NCBI GenBank assembly: GCA_963664585.2
Contig: CAXXEO010000002.1
Span: 62,001 to 126,000, forward strand
Length of the DNA stretch: 64,000 bases
Origin: G963664585 sp963664585
Lineage (GTDB): Bacteria; Bacillota; Clostridia; Oscillospirales; Ruminococcaceae
Direction: 5' to 3'
This document shows, in pieces, positions 1 through 6,972 of the stretch. Under the pieces are notes generated by a model. The model had not been told where the DNA came from, ran no database searches, and saw only the letters and a program-made list of their open reading frames with translations. The position numbers and the translations under genes were made by a program. Positions within the stretch are counted from its first letter, which is position 1, and each line of letters begins with the position of its first letter.

Positions 1-796
1 ACAACCAGATCTCATTTTCTCTGCGCGGCAGCTTTTCAAGCTTTTCCCTTACGGCCGACAGGAAGGGGTGGTCTGAATAGCGCACTTGGGGGAAAGCTTT
101 CACGCACGCCATACAGAAAATACATTTTTCCTCGCTTGTAACCAGTTCACCATCTCTGATTGACATTGCGGCCGTGGGGCAGACAAGAATACAATCTTTC
201 CACTGGTTTGTGCTGTCCGGCAGCGTTTTGGGCATGCGGGGTATAGGTGATTTGGGGGCCTGTTTCAGGGGATTCTCGTTAAAAGGAGGTTTAAACCCTT
301 TTTCAGCCACAAAACCGTTTGCTAAAAGCTTATCAGATACCTTGACCCCAAATCCTTTTGCCTCCAGAAGATCCTCTTCAGTCGGGCGATGGGCGGCTAT
401 CGGATGGTCAATATCACTGTATGAGTGCTCCGCGATCAGCGCACAGGCGCCTTCCACCACAAATCCGCTTGTCTCCAGAATCTCCTGCATTTCTCCCAGT
501 GTCTCATCATAATGGCGGTTTCCATAAACTGCAACGAGTATGACGGGAGTGTTATCCCCTCTTAATTCTTCTATAAAGCCTTTCGCTACGGGGGCAACGT
601 GCCCGCCGTAAACTGGTACCGCGACAATTACCAGTTCTTCCGGCCCGAACTTCGTCTCAGCGGATGCCCGTCCTTTGGGTGTGGTTGCATTAACCACTGT
701 AAGGGGTAGGCCCACACCCTCGGCTAGAGCCTGGGCGTATTTAAGGCTGCCTCCGGTTGGTGAAAAGACAATGACTTTTGTGTTTGTAAGTTTCAT
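1..796 (-). CDS. EFR1-type flavodoxin/ferredoxin fusion protein (3' end outside window)
   Basis: About 265 codons are visible, starting at an ATG at 796 and running off the left edge. The N-terminus has a flavodoxin phosphate-loop signature (FSPTGGS) followed by a flavodoxin-like fold. The visible C-terminal part resembles the ferredoxin half of the EFR1 family, which probably moves electrons between FMN and [4Fe-4S] clusters in the cytosol. Oddly, the cluster motifs are incomplete. The first reads DCILVCP, with only two cysteines. The second reads CIFCMACVKAFP, where the usual final Cys before Pro is Phe. The family assignment is confident; whether it still binds two clusters is doubtful. 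It lies downstream of sdaAA on the same strand, 78 bp away, so co-transcription is possible. Confidence 0.75.
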   Translation of the reverse strand, partial: MKLTNTKVIVFSPTGGSLKYAQALAEGVGLPLTVVNATTPKGRASAETKFGPEELVIVAVPVYGGHVAPVAKGFIEELRGDNTPVILVAVYGNRHYDETLGEMQEILETSGFVVEGACALIAEHSYSDIDHPIAAHRPTEEDLLEAKGFGVKVSDKLLANGFVAEKGFKPPFNENPLKQAPKSPIPRMPKTLPDSTNQWKDCILVCPTAAMSIRDGELVTSEEKCIFCMACVKAFPQVRYSDHPFLSAVREKLEKLPRRENEIWL

Positions 797-874
797 CTTA
801 ATTTCCTTTCTATAGCAATTTTTTAAACCCGGTGTTACTTTCCGTCGGCCTCCGGCGGACGATAGCTCACTCAA

Positions 875-1759
875 TTACCCACATCTCTTGCCAGCGCAAA
901 GTGAACAGGCCGTTGGGGTGGCAGCGATTCCACCGAGAGCGGTCTCGCGAAGCTCCATGGGTAGACTTCTTCCTACCGAATACATGGCGTCCACTGTCTC
1001 GTCAAACGGAATACGCTGGCTGATACCTGCCAGAGCCATCTCGGCGGTGATGAGAGCATTGGATACACCGATGGCATTACGCTTCTGGCAAGGGGTTTCC
1101 ACAAGGCCTCCCACTGGGTCGCACACAAGGCCCATCAGATTGGACAGGGCGATGGCCGCCGCCTCAAGGCACTGTTCGGGGCTTCCGCCCATCAACTCCA
1201 CCGCTGCAGACGCAGCCATGGCGGAGGCAACGCCTACTTCAGCCTGACAGCCGCCCTCGGCGCCGGATACGGTAGCATTTCTGGTAATCAGGTATCCCAC
1301 CGCGCCTGTGTTAAAAAGAGCGGCGAGAAGCTGATCGTCGGTGAAGCCAAATTCTTCACCCAGTGCGGTGAGAACGCCGGGGATGACACCCGAGGAGCCT
1401 GCGGTTGGGGCAGCTACGATCAGACCCATCGAGGTGTTGACTTCCATGACCCCCATGGCATAGCTCATCGCCTTAGATAAAAGGGTGCCACATACGGGCT
1501 TCTCCATTGCACGGCGGGCGGCAAGACGTTTGGCCTCGCCGCCAATCAAGCCGCCAAGCGAGACCAGATCCTCCTGCAAGGCGCGTATGGCCGCATTTTT
1601 CATAATACCCAGTTTTTTCGACATGACCGCCTCAATCTCTTGGCGGGAGCGGCCGGAAATCCCAATCTCGCGCAGGATCATGGCGGCGGAGATGGGGATT
1701 TTCTCTACACTGCATATTGCTAAAAGCTCTTTCCCGTTTGAAAAATTCGTTTTCTCCAC
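875..1759 (-). CDS. sdaAA: L-serine ammonia-lyase, iron-sulfur-dependent, alpha subunit
   Basis: 294 aa, normal length for the alpha subunit. With SdaAB it forms the [4Fe-4S] L-serine dehydratase that converts L-serine to pyruvate and ammonia in the cytosol. Characteristic stretches are CDPVGGLVETPC near residue 215 and the C-terminal CSLCAGKRCG; the cysteines are candidate cluster ligands. The start is a GTG three bases after the sdaAB stop. The only Shine-Dalgarno match (AGGAGG) overlaps that GTG, and no ATG or TTG follows until residue 27. Translation is therefore probably coupled to sdaAB by re-initiation. The two genes form an operon transcribed leftward. Confidence 0.93.
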   Translation of the reverse strand: MEKTNFSNGKELLAICSVEKIPISAAMILREIGISGRSRQEIEAVMSKKLGIMKNAAIRALQEDLVSLGGLIGGEAKRLAARRAMEKPVCGTLLSKAMSYAMGVMEVNTSMGLIVAAPTAGSSGVIPGVLTALGEEFGFTDDQLLAALFNTGAVGYLITRNATVSGAEGGCQAEVGVASAMAASAAVELMGGSPEQCLEAAAIALSNLMGLVCDPVGGLVETPCQKRNAIGVSNALITAEMALAGISQRIPFDETVDAMYSVGRSLPMELRETALGGIAATPTACSLCAGKRCG

Positions 1760-1762
1760 CTC

Positions 1763-2431
1763 CTATAGGGCTATAATAGAAGCATTTTTAACCGAGGGAT
1801 GCCGGGAGATATCCTTCAAGACCTCTTCGTCTATCGGCTCGTCCGCCTCCACCACAGTGTAGGCCTTCTGGCCACGTCCCTCACGATAAAGCTTCATAAA
1901 GGCAATGTTGATCCCCCTGTCGGCAAGACAGGTAGAGATGTGCTGCACGGTGCCCGGCGCATCAACCTGCTCTACAATCATAGTGTGATATTCACCGTTA
2001 AAGCTGACCTCCACCCCGTTGATGGCGGTGATAAGCATAGCCCCGCCCCCCACCGAAACGCCGGTGATGCGGGCGCTGTGTCCATTTTTGCCCACAGCTT
2101 CGATATCCACTGTGTTGGGGTGTTGGGGACGGTGGATATCATCCACTATAAACTTGTAGGAAAGCCCCTTTTTGTCCGCAAGAGTGAGGGCGTCCCTGAT
2201 GCGCAGATCCTCGGTGTCCATCCCCATAATGCCCGCCACCAGAGCGCGGTCGCTTCCATGGCCCTTATAGGTGCGCGCAAAGGAGCCATAAAGGGTAAAA
2301 GTGGCCTCGGCCACCTCGCCGCCCACCATGCCGCCCGCTACACGGGCGATGCGCAGCGCGCCGGCGGTATGTGAACTTGATGGGCCGATCATATTGGGAC
2401 CGATCACGTCAAAAACGCTGATTTCTTTCAT
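1763..2431 (-). CDS. sdaAB: L-serine ammonia-lyase, iron-sulfur-dependent, beta subunit
   Basis: 222 aa, full length. It begins with the family's SSSHTAG-containing substrate region (residues 18-24) and ends with an ACT-like regulatory domain (about 145-220: a DAPGTVQHIS turn followed by VVEADEP). It partners SdaAA in serine deamination. ATG start at 2431 with only a weak purine-rich site upstream. It is the promoter-proximal gene of the operon, and its leader contains two perfect tandem copies of a 13-bp sequence. The stop codon is three bases from the sdaAA start. Confidence 0.93.
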   Translation of the reverse strand: MKEISVFDVIGPNMIGPSSSHTAGALRIARVAGGMVGGEVAEATFTLYGSFARTYKGHGSDRALVAGIMGMDTEDLRIRDALTLADKKGLSYKFIVDDIHRPQHPNTVDIEAVGKNGHSARITGVSVGGGAMLITAINGVEVSFNGEYHTMIVEQVDAPGTVQHISTCLADRGINIAFMKLYREGRGQKAYTVVEADEPIDEEVLKDISRHPSVKNASIIAL

Positions 2432-2445
2432 TGATTCATTCCCCT

Positions 2446-2471
2446 ATTATTCTCTCTGATTATTCTCTCTG
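2446..2471. repeat. Two tandem 13-bp repeats in the sdaAB leader
   Basis: ATTATTCTCTCTG occurs twice without a gap, 15 bp upstream of the sdaAB start. Nothing else in the 306-bp divergent gap (2432-2737) is recognisable apart from AT-rich promoter-like sequence. It could be an operator or a remnant of slippage; function not known. Confidence 0.5.
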
Positions 2472-2737
2472 ACAGTTTTTAGCCCTTTCGGGTACATTTT
2501 ACTCCAGCCTCCGGACGGCACAATCACCGCTTCGCTCGTATTCAATATTCTGGCATAACAGCATCGGTTTGAGCCTGTGAAAAAAAATTTTTGCAGTCAA
2601 CTGTCTTTATCGTTATGCTCTGGTAATAATAAACAATATAATTATTTTGATTATATCGCTCTCTTTTGTGCATGTCAAAGTATATTCATTTGATTATCCC
2701 CTTTCCAGAGAGTATAATCATTGTGAGGTGATGCAAT

Positions 2738-4636
2738 TTGAAAAAATTTTTATTAATATTAACATCCCTGCTGTTTATTCTTTCCATAACCGCATCAGCA
2801 ATAGACACCGGCTATGACATACGTTCCATGAACCTCGACTTTAAGGTAGCACAGGATGGAGGTATAGCCGTTTCCGAGAAACTCGACGTATACTACAATA
2901 CGGCGAGCCATGGCATCTGGCGGCTAATTCCCCTCTATTACCAGATGGACTGGGGGACGAACGGCGGCGAGCAGGAATATCATTTTTCTATCTCGAATAT
3001 CAAAGTAACCGGGTCACCTTACTATGTGGATAAGAGTCAGAATGCCGCGTCTGTACGCTTGGGTGACCCAGACAAATATGTCACGGGGCTTAAAAGCTAT
3101 GGCGTTGATTACAACATGTCAGGCGTAGATCCCGGTCTGACAAGCGGACAGCTTTTCTACTATAACATGGTGGGCACCGATTGGGACTGCAATATTCAGA
3201 AAACAAGCTTTCGAATTGAGCTGCCTAAAGATTTTGACGCAGCTCCTCTACAAGTCTATATTGGCGCGCAAGGCAAGACCGCAACCCTGACCAAAGGTGT
3301 GGACTATACCGTTGTCGGTCGGGTGATCAGCGGAATCTCTCCAAGGGTTCTTTTACCAGGTGAGGCCATCTCCGTCTGGCTTCCCCTTCCCGATGGTTAT
3401 TTCAGTTATCCCATACCGCCGGACTACAGCCTTTTAATCGCTATGGTTTCGCTGATTTTGGCTGGCATAGGGATTTTCTGTTTCTTCCTTTTTGGCAAGG
3501 ATGAAGACTATGTACAGGTGGTTGAGTTCTCATCCCCTGACGGTCTTTCCTCCGCTGAGCTTGGCTATATCATCGACGGTCAGGTCAACACCCGGGATGT
3601 AGTGTCCCTGGTGATCTACTGGGCATCGATCGGCTGTATGACAATCGATGAACTGCCCGGCGGAAAGCAGTTTGAATTTAAGAAGCTCAAAGAGCTTCCC
3701 CCGCGGTCCAATCCCGGTGAGGTCGCCATGTTTGCCGCCTTTTTCTCGGGGAAAGACAAAACCTCAACGACGCTTCTGAACCAAAATTTCAGCACGGAGA
3801 TTTTTGCCGCCAAATCGTCCATCAAGTCCGGGGTCAATCAAAAGGGCCGCATTTTTGACCTTAGAGCGGATGTCCTGAAGGCGCTTTTTCGCTTGGTCAC
3901 GGTGGTGCCGGCGGCCCTTGCAGGCTTTTTATGGGTCCTTCCGGCCAGCTATGAAATGATTACGCCCTTGCTTTTAGCGGGATTTCTCGCCCTGCTCGCG
4001 GGTGTAGCCAGCACCATCTTTATCAGCCTTTTAGAGGGCTGGAAGCTTCACAAGGTGATCGAACGTGTTGGCCTTTCCATCATTGGCCTGGTATTGGCTC
4101 TGCTTCTTTTTGCCTCTCTGTTGATTGCTGCTCTGGCTACCGGCGGGGCTCTTTGGTCGGCAGGTACTGTAATCCTATCTTTGATGATTCTCACGATATC
4201 CACCGCATTTATGGGTAAGCGTACCCGCAGAGGACTTGACCTTTATGGCCGGATACTGGGCTTCCGAGAGTTCATCATGGTGGCTGAAAAGGACCGAATC
4301 GAGGCCCTTGTTGCAGAGGATCCTCAATACTTTTATAAAATTCTCCCCTATGCCTATGCCCTGGAAGTCACTGACCAGTGGAGCAAACGCTTTGAATCCA
4401 TCGCGCTTCCCGCACCGAGTTGGTCCACATATTCCTCGGGCAGCATGATCTCGCCGATTTTGTATACCTCGATGCTCAGCCACTCGATGCACTCGATATC
4501 CAACGCCATGACCGCTGTTCCCCAAACCGCTACCACAACCGGTGGTGTCAGAGGGGGCGGCTTCGGCGGTGGCGGATTTGGCGGCGGCGGATTCTCCGGA
4601 GGCGGGTTCGGCGGCGGCGGCGGCGGACGGTGGTAG
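2738..4636 (+). CDS. DUF2207 family membrane protein
   Basis: 632 aa. A TTG start is chosen because GAGGTG sits 7 bases upstream; no ATG fits. Residues 1-22 form a signal peptide. An extracytoplasmic DUF2207 domain (about 23-225) follows, then a membrane segment (about 230-252), a cytoplasmic stretch, three or four further hydrophobic segments (about 385-490) and a soluble region. The tail is almost pure glycine, phenylalanine and serine (GGGFGGGGF repeats), ending GGRW, as is common in this family. The biochemical role of the family is unknown. It stands alone, divergent from sdaAB, and is followed by a terminator-like hairpin and repeat copies. Confidence 0.85.
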   Translation: MKKFLLILTSLLFILSITASAIDTGYDIRSMNLDFKVAQDGGIAVSEKLDVYYNTASHGIWRLIPLYYQMDWGTNGGEQEYHFSISNIKVTGSPYYVDKSQNAASVRLGDPDKYVTGLKSYGVDYNMSGVDPGLTSGQLFYYNMVGTDWDCNIQKTSFRIELPKDFDAAPLQVYIGAQGKTATLTKGVDYTVVGRVISGISPRVLLPGEAISVWLPLPDGYFSYPIPPDYSLLIAMVSLILAGIGIFCFFLFGKDEDYVQVVEFSSPDGLSSAELGYIIDGQVNTRDVVSLVIYWASIGCMTIDELPGGKQFEFKKLKELPPRSNPGEVAMFAAFFSGKDKTSTTLLNQNFSTEIFAAKSSIKSGVNQKGRIFDLRADVLKALFRLVTVVPAALAGFLWVLPASYEMITPLLLAGFLALLAGVASTIFISLLEGWKLHKVIERVGLSIIGLVLALLLFASLLIAALATGGALWSAGTVILSLMILTISTAFMGKRTRRGLDLYGRILGFREFIMVAEKDRIEALVAEDPQYFYKILPYAYALEVTDQWSKRFESIALPAPSWSTYSSGSMISPILYTSMLSHSMHSISNAMTAVPQTATTTGGVRGGGFGGGGFGGGGFSGGGFGGGGGGRW

Positions 4637-4672
4637 CCATAATTTTCCCTCCAGCGCCAAGGGAGAGAGATT

Positions 4673-4778
4673 TATAGTTGATTAACTTGAATACAAGCTT
4701 GTGATTTCTTCCCCCGCCTTCGGCGGGGGAAGAAAATGACGTTTTATCTATAGCCAGTTTTTAAGTTAATTGGCTATA
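4673..4778 (-). repeat. Family A repeat, copy 1 (106 bp, inverted orientation)
   Basis: Reads TATAGTTGATTAACTT at one end and AAGTTAATTGGCTATA at the other, so the ends are imperfect inverted repeats bounded by TA. In between are the GC-core hairpin (CCCCGCC-TTC-GGCGGGG) and a second small hairpin (TATAGCCA/TGGCTATA). Members share the fixed length of 106 bp. Confidence 0.9.
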
Positions 4779-4842
4779 GCAGTAAAAGACTGTTTTATGT
4801 AAGAAATGCAGCATGACAATGGTAAAGTTAGTTTTAATGTTA

Positions 4843-4870
4843 AAAATCCCCCGACTTGTCGGGGGATTTT
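4843..4870 (+). terminator. Hairpin with T-run, likely terminator
   Basis: A 7-bp GC stem (CCCCCGA/TCGGGGG), extended by AAAAT/ATTTT, with a 4-base loop. It would work in both directions, for the DUF2207 gene and the GGGtGRT gene, which converge here. Confidence 0.6.
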
Positions 4871-4908
4871 ACTATGTTCAGAAAGTTCCTTGCGCTGTAT
4901 TAAATGTT

Positions 4909-4970
4909 CTTGTATATTCCCCCGCCTTCGGTGGGGGAATATACAAGTTTAAGATGTTGCATTGTACTAG
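4909..4970 (+). repeat. Family B hairpin element, copy 1
   Basis: CTTGTATATTCC arms enclose the GC core and pair with GGAATATACAAG. The right flank (TTTAAGATGTTGCATTG, then CTAG) is nearly identical to the copy at 33.1 kb. The left boundary is unclear. Confidence 0.7.
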
Positions 4971-4992
4971 AGGTAATGGTGCTCACTGTTAT

Positions 4993-5998
4993 CTATTGGG
5001 CAGCGACTGCTTCGGCAGCGGCCACTGCGCAGCTTACTGTGGCGCCAACCATGGGGTTGTTTCCCATTCCAATGAATCCCATCATGTCGACATGGGCAGG
5101 CACAGAGGAGGAGCCTGCAAACTGAGCGTCCCCATGCATTCTTCCCATCGAGTCGGTCAGACCGTAAGAGGCGGGGCCGGCAGCCACGTTGTCTGGGTGC
5201 AAGGTGCGCCCTGTGCCACCGCCGGAAGCAACAGAGAAGTACTTTTGACCGTTTTCACCGGCCCATTTTTTGTAAGTACCTGCCACAATGTGCTGGAAGC
5301 GGACCGGATTCGTGGAGTTGCCTGTAATCGAAATATCGACTTTGGCATGCTTCATGATGGCCAGTCCCTCAAAAGCGTCATAAGCGCCATAAACGCAAAC
5401 TTCACCCCGTTGTCCTTTGGAAAAACTTTTTTCCGCAACCACTTTTAAATTCGTTGTTTTATAGTCATATTCAGTTTGTATGTAGGTAAAACCGTTCACT
5501 CTGGAAATGATATAAGCGGCATCCTTGCCCAGACCGTTCAAAATGACCTTCAGTGGTGTCTTGCGCGCACGGTTGGCCGCAAGAGCTATCCCAATGGCGC
5601 CTTCGGCGGCGGCAAAGGATTCATGCCCCGAAAGAAAGCAGAAGCACTGTGTCTCATCCCGCAAAAGCATGGCGCCCAGCCGACCATGACCCACGCCAAT
5701 CGCTCTTTCCTCGGCCACTGAGCCTGGGACGGTAAATGCCTGAAGGCCCTCACCAATTAGCTCGGCCGCTTCCACAGCATTTTTGGCCTTCTTCTTCAGT
5801 GCGATGGCCGTTCCCAAAGTATATGCCCAGACCGCATTATCGAAAGCGATGGGCTGTACCCCTTTAACAACTGCTGTTACAATCGATACCATATCTGGTA
5901 CAAAGTTCCTGCGTCTCTTCCAAACCTGAAAAACCGTATTTTTGAAGGCAGATGTCTATTTTGTCCTGCCTTCTGTCCATTCCTTCAAAGGAAACCAT
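4993..5998 (-). CDS. GGGtGRT protein, N-terminal part shifted out of frame
   Basis: The name-giving motif GGGTGRTLHPDN is present. The continuous frame (5892 to 4993, 299 aa) lacks the family's first ~35 residues and has no ribosome binding site. Those residues are present upstream in another frame: an ATG at 5998, six bases after GGGGTG, encodes a peptide starting MVSFEGMDRRQDK and running to RYGIDC. The frame is lost between 5863 and 5886, consistent with one extra base. The gene is thus about 335 codons plus one +1 frameshift, real or a sequence error. GGGtGRT proteins are conserved in anaerobes, have no established function, and commonly neighbour a NifU-like gene, as here (start 2 bp from that gene's stop). 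Confidence 0.85.
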
Positions 5999-5999
5999 A

Positions 6000-6704
6000 C
6001 TAGACACCCCCTATTCTTTTCTTGGATCGATATAGCGGACTGCTTCTGCATACCTGCCATATACGCCTGTGTTCTTTTTCCAGTGCTTTTTGAGGGTCAA
6101 TCCCTTCGCGGATGTCCTTCAGCATACGTCCCACAGAAAGAAATTGATAACCGATTACCTCATTGTTCTCATCAAGGCCCATTTTGAGGATGTGTCCCTC
6201 GACCATGTCGAGATAGCGTACACCGGTCGGTGTGCTGGAATACAAAGTACCAATTGAAGAAACCATGTTTTTGCCCAGATCCTCAAGGCACCCGCCAATA
6301 GGCATCCCCCCTTCGGAGAAAGCGGTTTGGGTGCGCCCATAAACAAACTGGCAAAAAATCTCGCGCATGGCGACATTAATGGCATCGCAGACCAAATCAG
6401 TGTTGAGGGCTTCCAAAAGGGTTCTTCCTGTGATCAGTTCGGCGGCCATAGCGGCAGAATGCGTCATGCCCGTACACCCAATGGTCTCGACCAGCGCCTC
6501 TTCTATGATGCCGTTTTTCACATTGAGGGTCAGCTTGCACGCCCCCTGTTGCGGAGCGCAGGTGCCCACACCGTGAGAAAGTCCTGAAATATCCGTTATT
6601 TCTTTGGCTTGTATCCATTTTCCCTCTTCGGGGATGGGAGATGGCCCTTGGCTGGCACCTCTGGCGACAGAGCACATCCCGGCTACCTGTTTAGAATATG
6701 TCAT
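6000..6704 (-). CDS. NifU-like iron-sulfur cluster scaffold protein
   Basis: 234 aa with a NifU/IscU-type N-terminal fold, which holds nascent Fe-S clusters for transfer to target proteins. Candidate ligand cysteines are in GTCAPQQGAC (about residues 47-57), IGCTGMTHSA (about 75-84) and GGCLEDLG (about 137-144). ATG start with GGAG 7 bases upstream. It lies directly before the GGGtGRT gene. The pairing suggests that GGGtGRT protein acts in, or receives, Fe-S clusters; that is inference only. The C-terminal ~70 residues are longer than in a minimal NifU-N protein. Confidence 0.8.
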   Translation of the reverse strand: MTYSKQVAGMCSVARGASQGPSPIPEEGKWIQAKEITDISGLSHGVGTCAPQQGACKLTLNVKNGIIEEALVETIGCTGMTHSAAMAAELITGRTLLEALNTDLVCDAINVAMREIFCQFVYGRTQTAFSEGGMPIGGCLEDLGKNMVSSIGTLYSSTPTGVRYLDMVEGHILKMGLDENNEVIGYQFLSVGRMLKDIREGIDPQKALEKEHRRIWQVCRSSPLYRSKKRIGGV

Positions 6705-6882
6705 ATCAGTTCTCCACTATTATCCCGGCCGATTGGCGGCATGGGGTATTTTGTTTTCATTATAAACAGTTCTCCTTTTTTTTACAACGGGCAACTGGTA
6801 ATATTCGTTACTGAATTTGGATAAAATTATTTTTGTATCGTCCCCTTCTCTGTAAACAAATTGAAAATTATCCGGTATTTCT

Positions 6883-6912
6883 TTGACAAATGGCGGTATA
6901 TAGGGGTACAAT
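6883..6912 (+). promoter_or_regulatory. Likely secA promoter
   Basis: TTGACA (6883-6888), an 18-bp spacer and TACAAT (6907-6912), about 60 bp before the secA start. Confidence 0.55.
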
Positions 6913-6972
6913 ATTTCAGACTACATACAATTGTACGCAGATTAATATAAAGCAATATGAGGTGACAACCGG

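Noticed and set aside
4175..4660. 161-codon antisense ORF over the DUF2207 gene
   Set aside because: It is the complement of the Gly-rich tail and membrane region. The Ala/Pro/Ser bias is that of a shadow, and it has no ribosome binding site.
4813..5448. 211-codon plus-strand ORF over the GGGtGRT gene
   Set aside because: It runs through a hairpin element and the antisense of a conserved gene; no homology signature.
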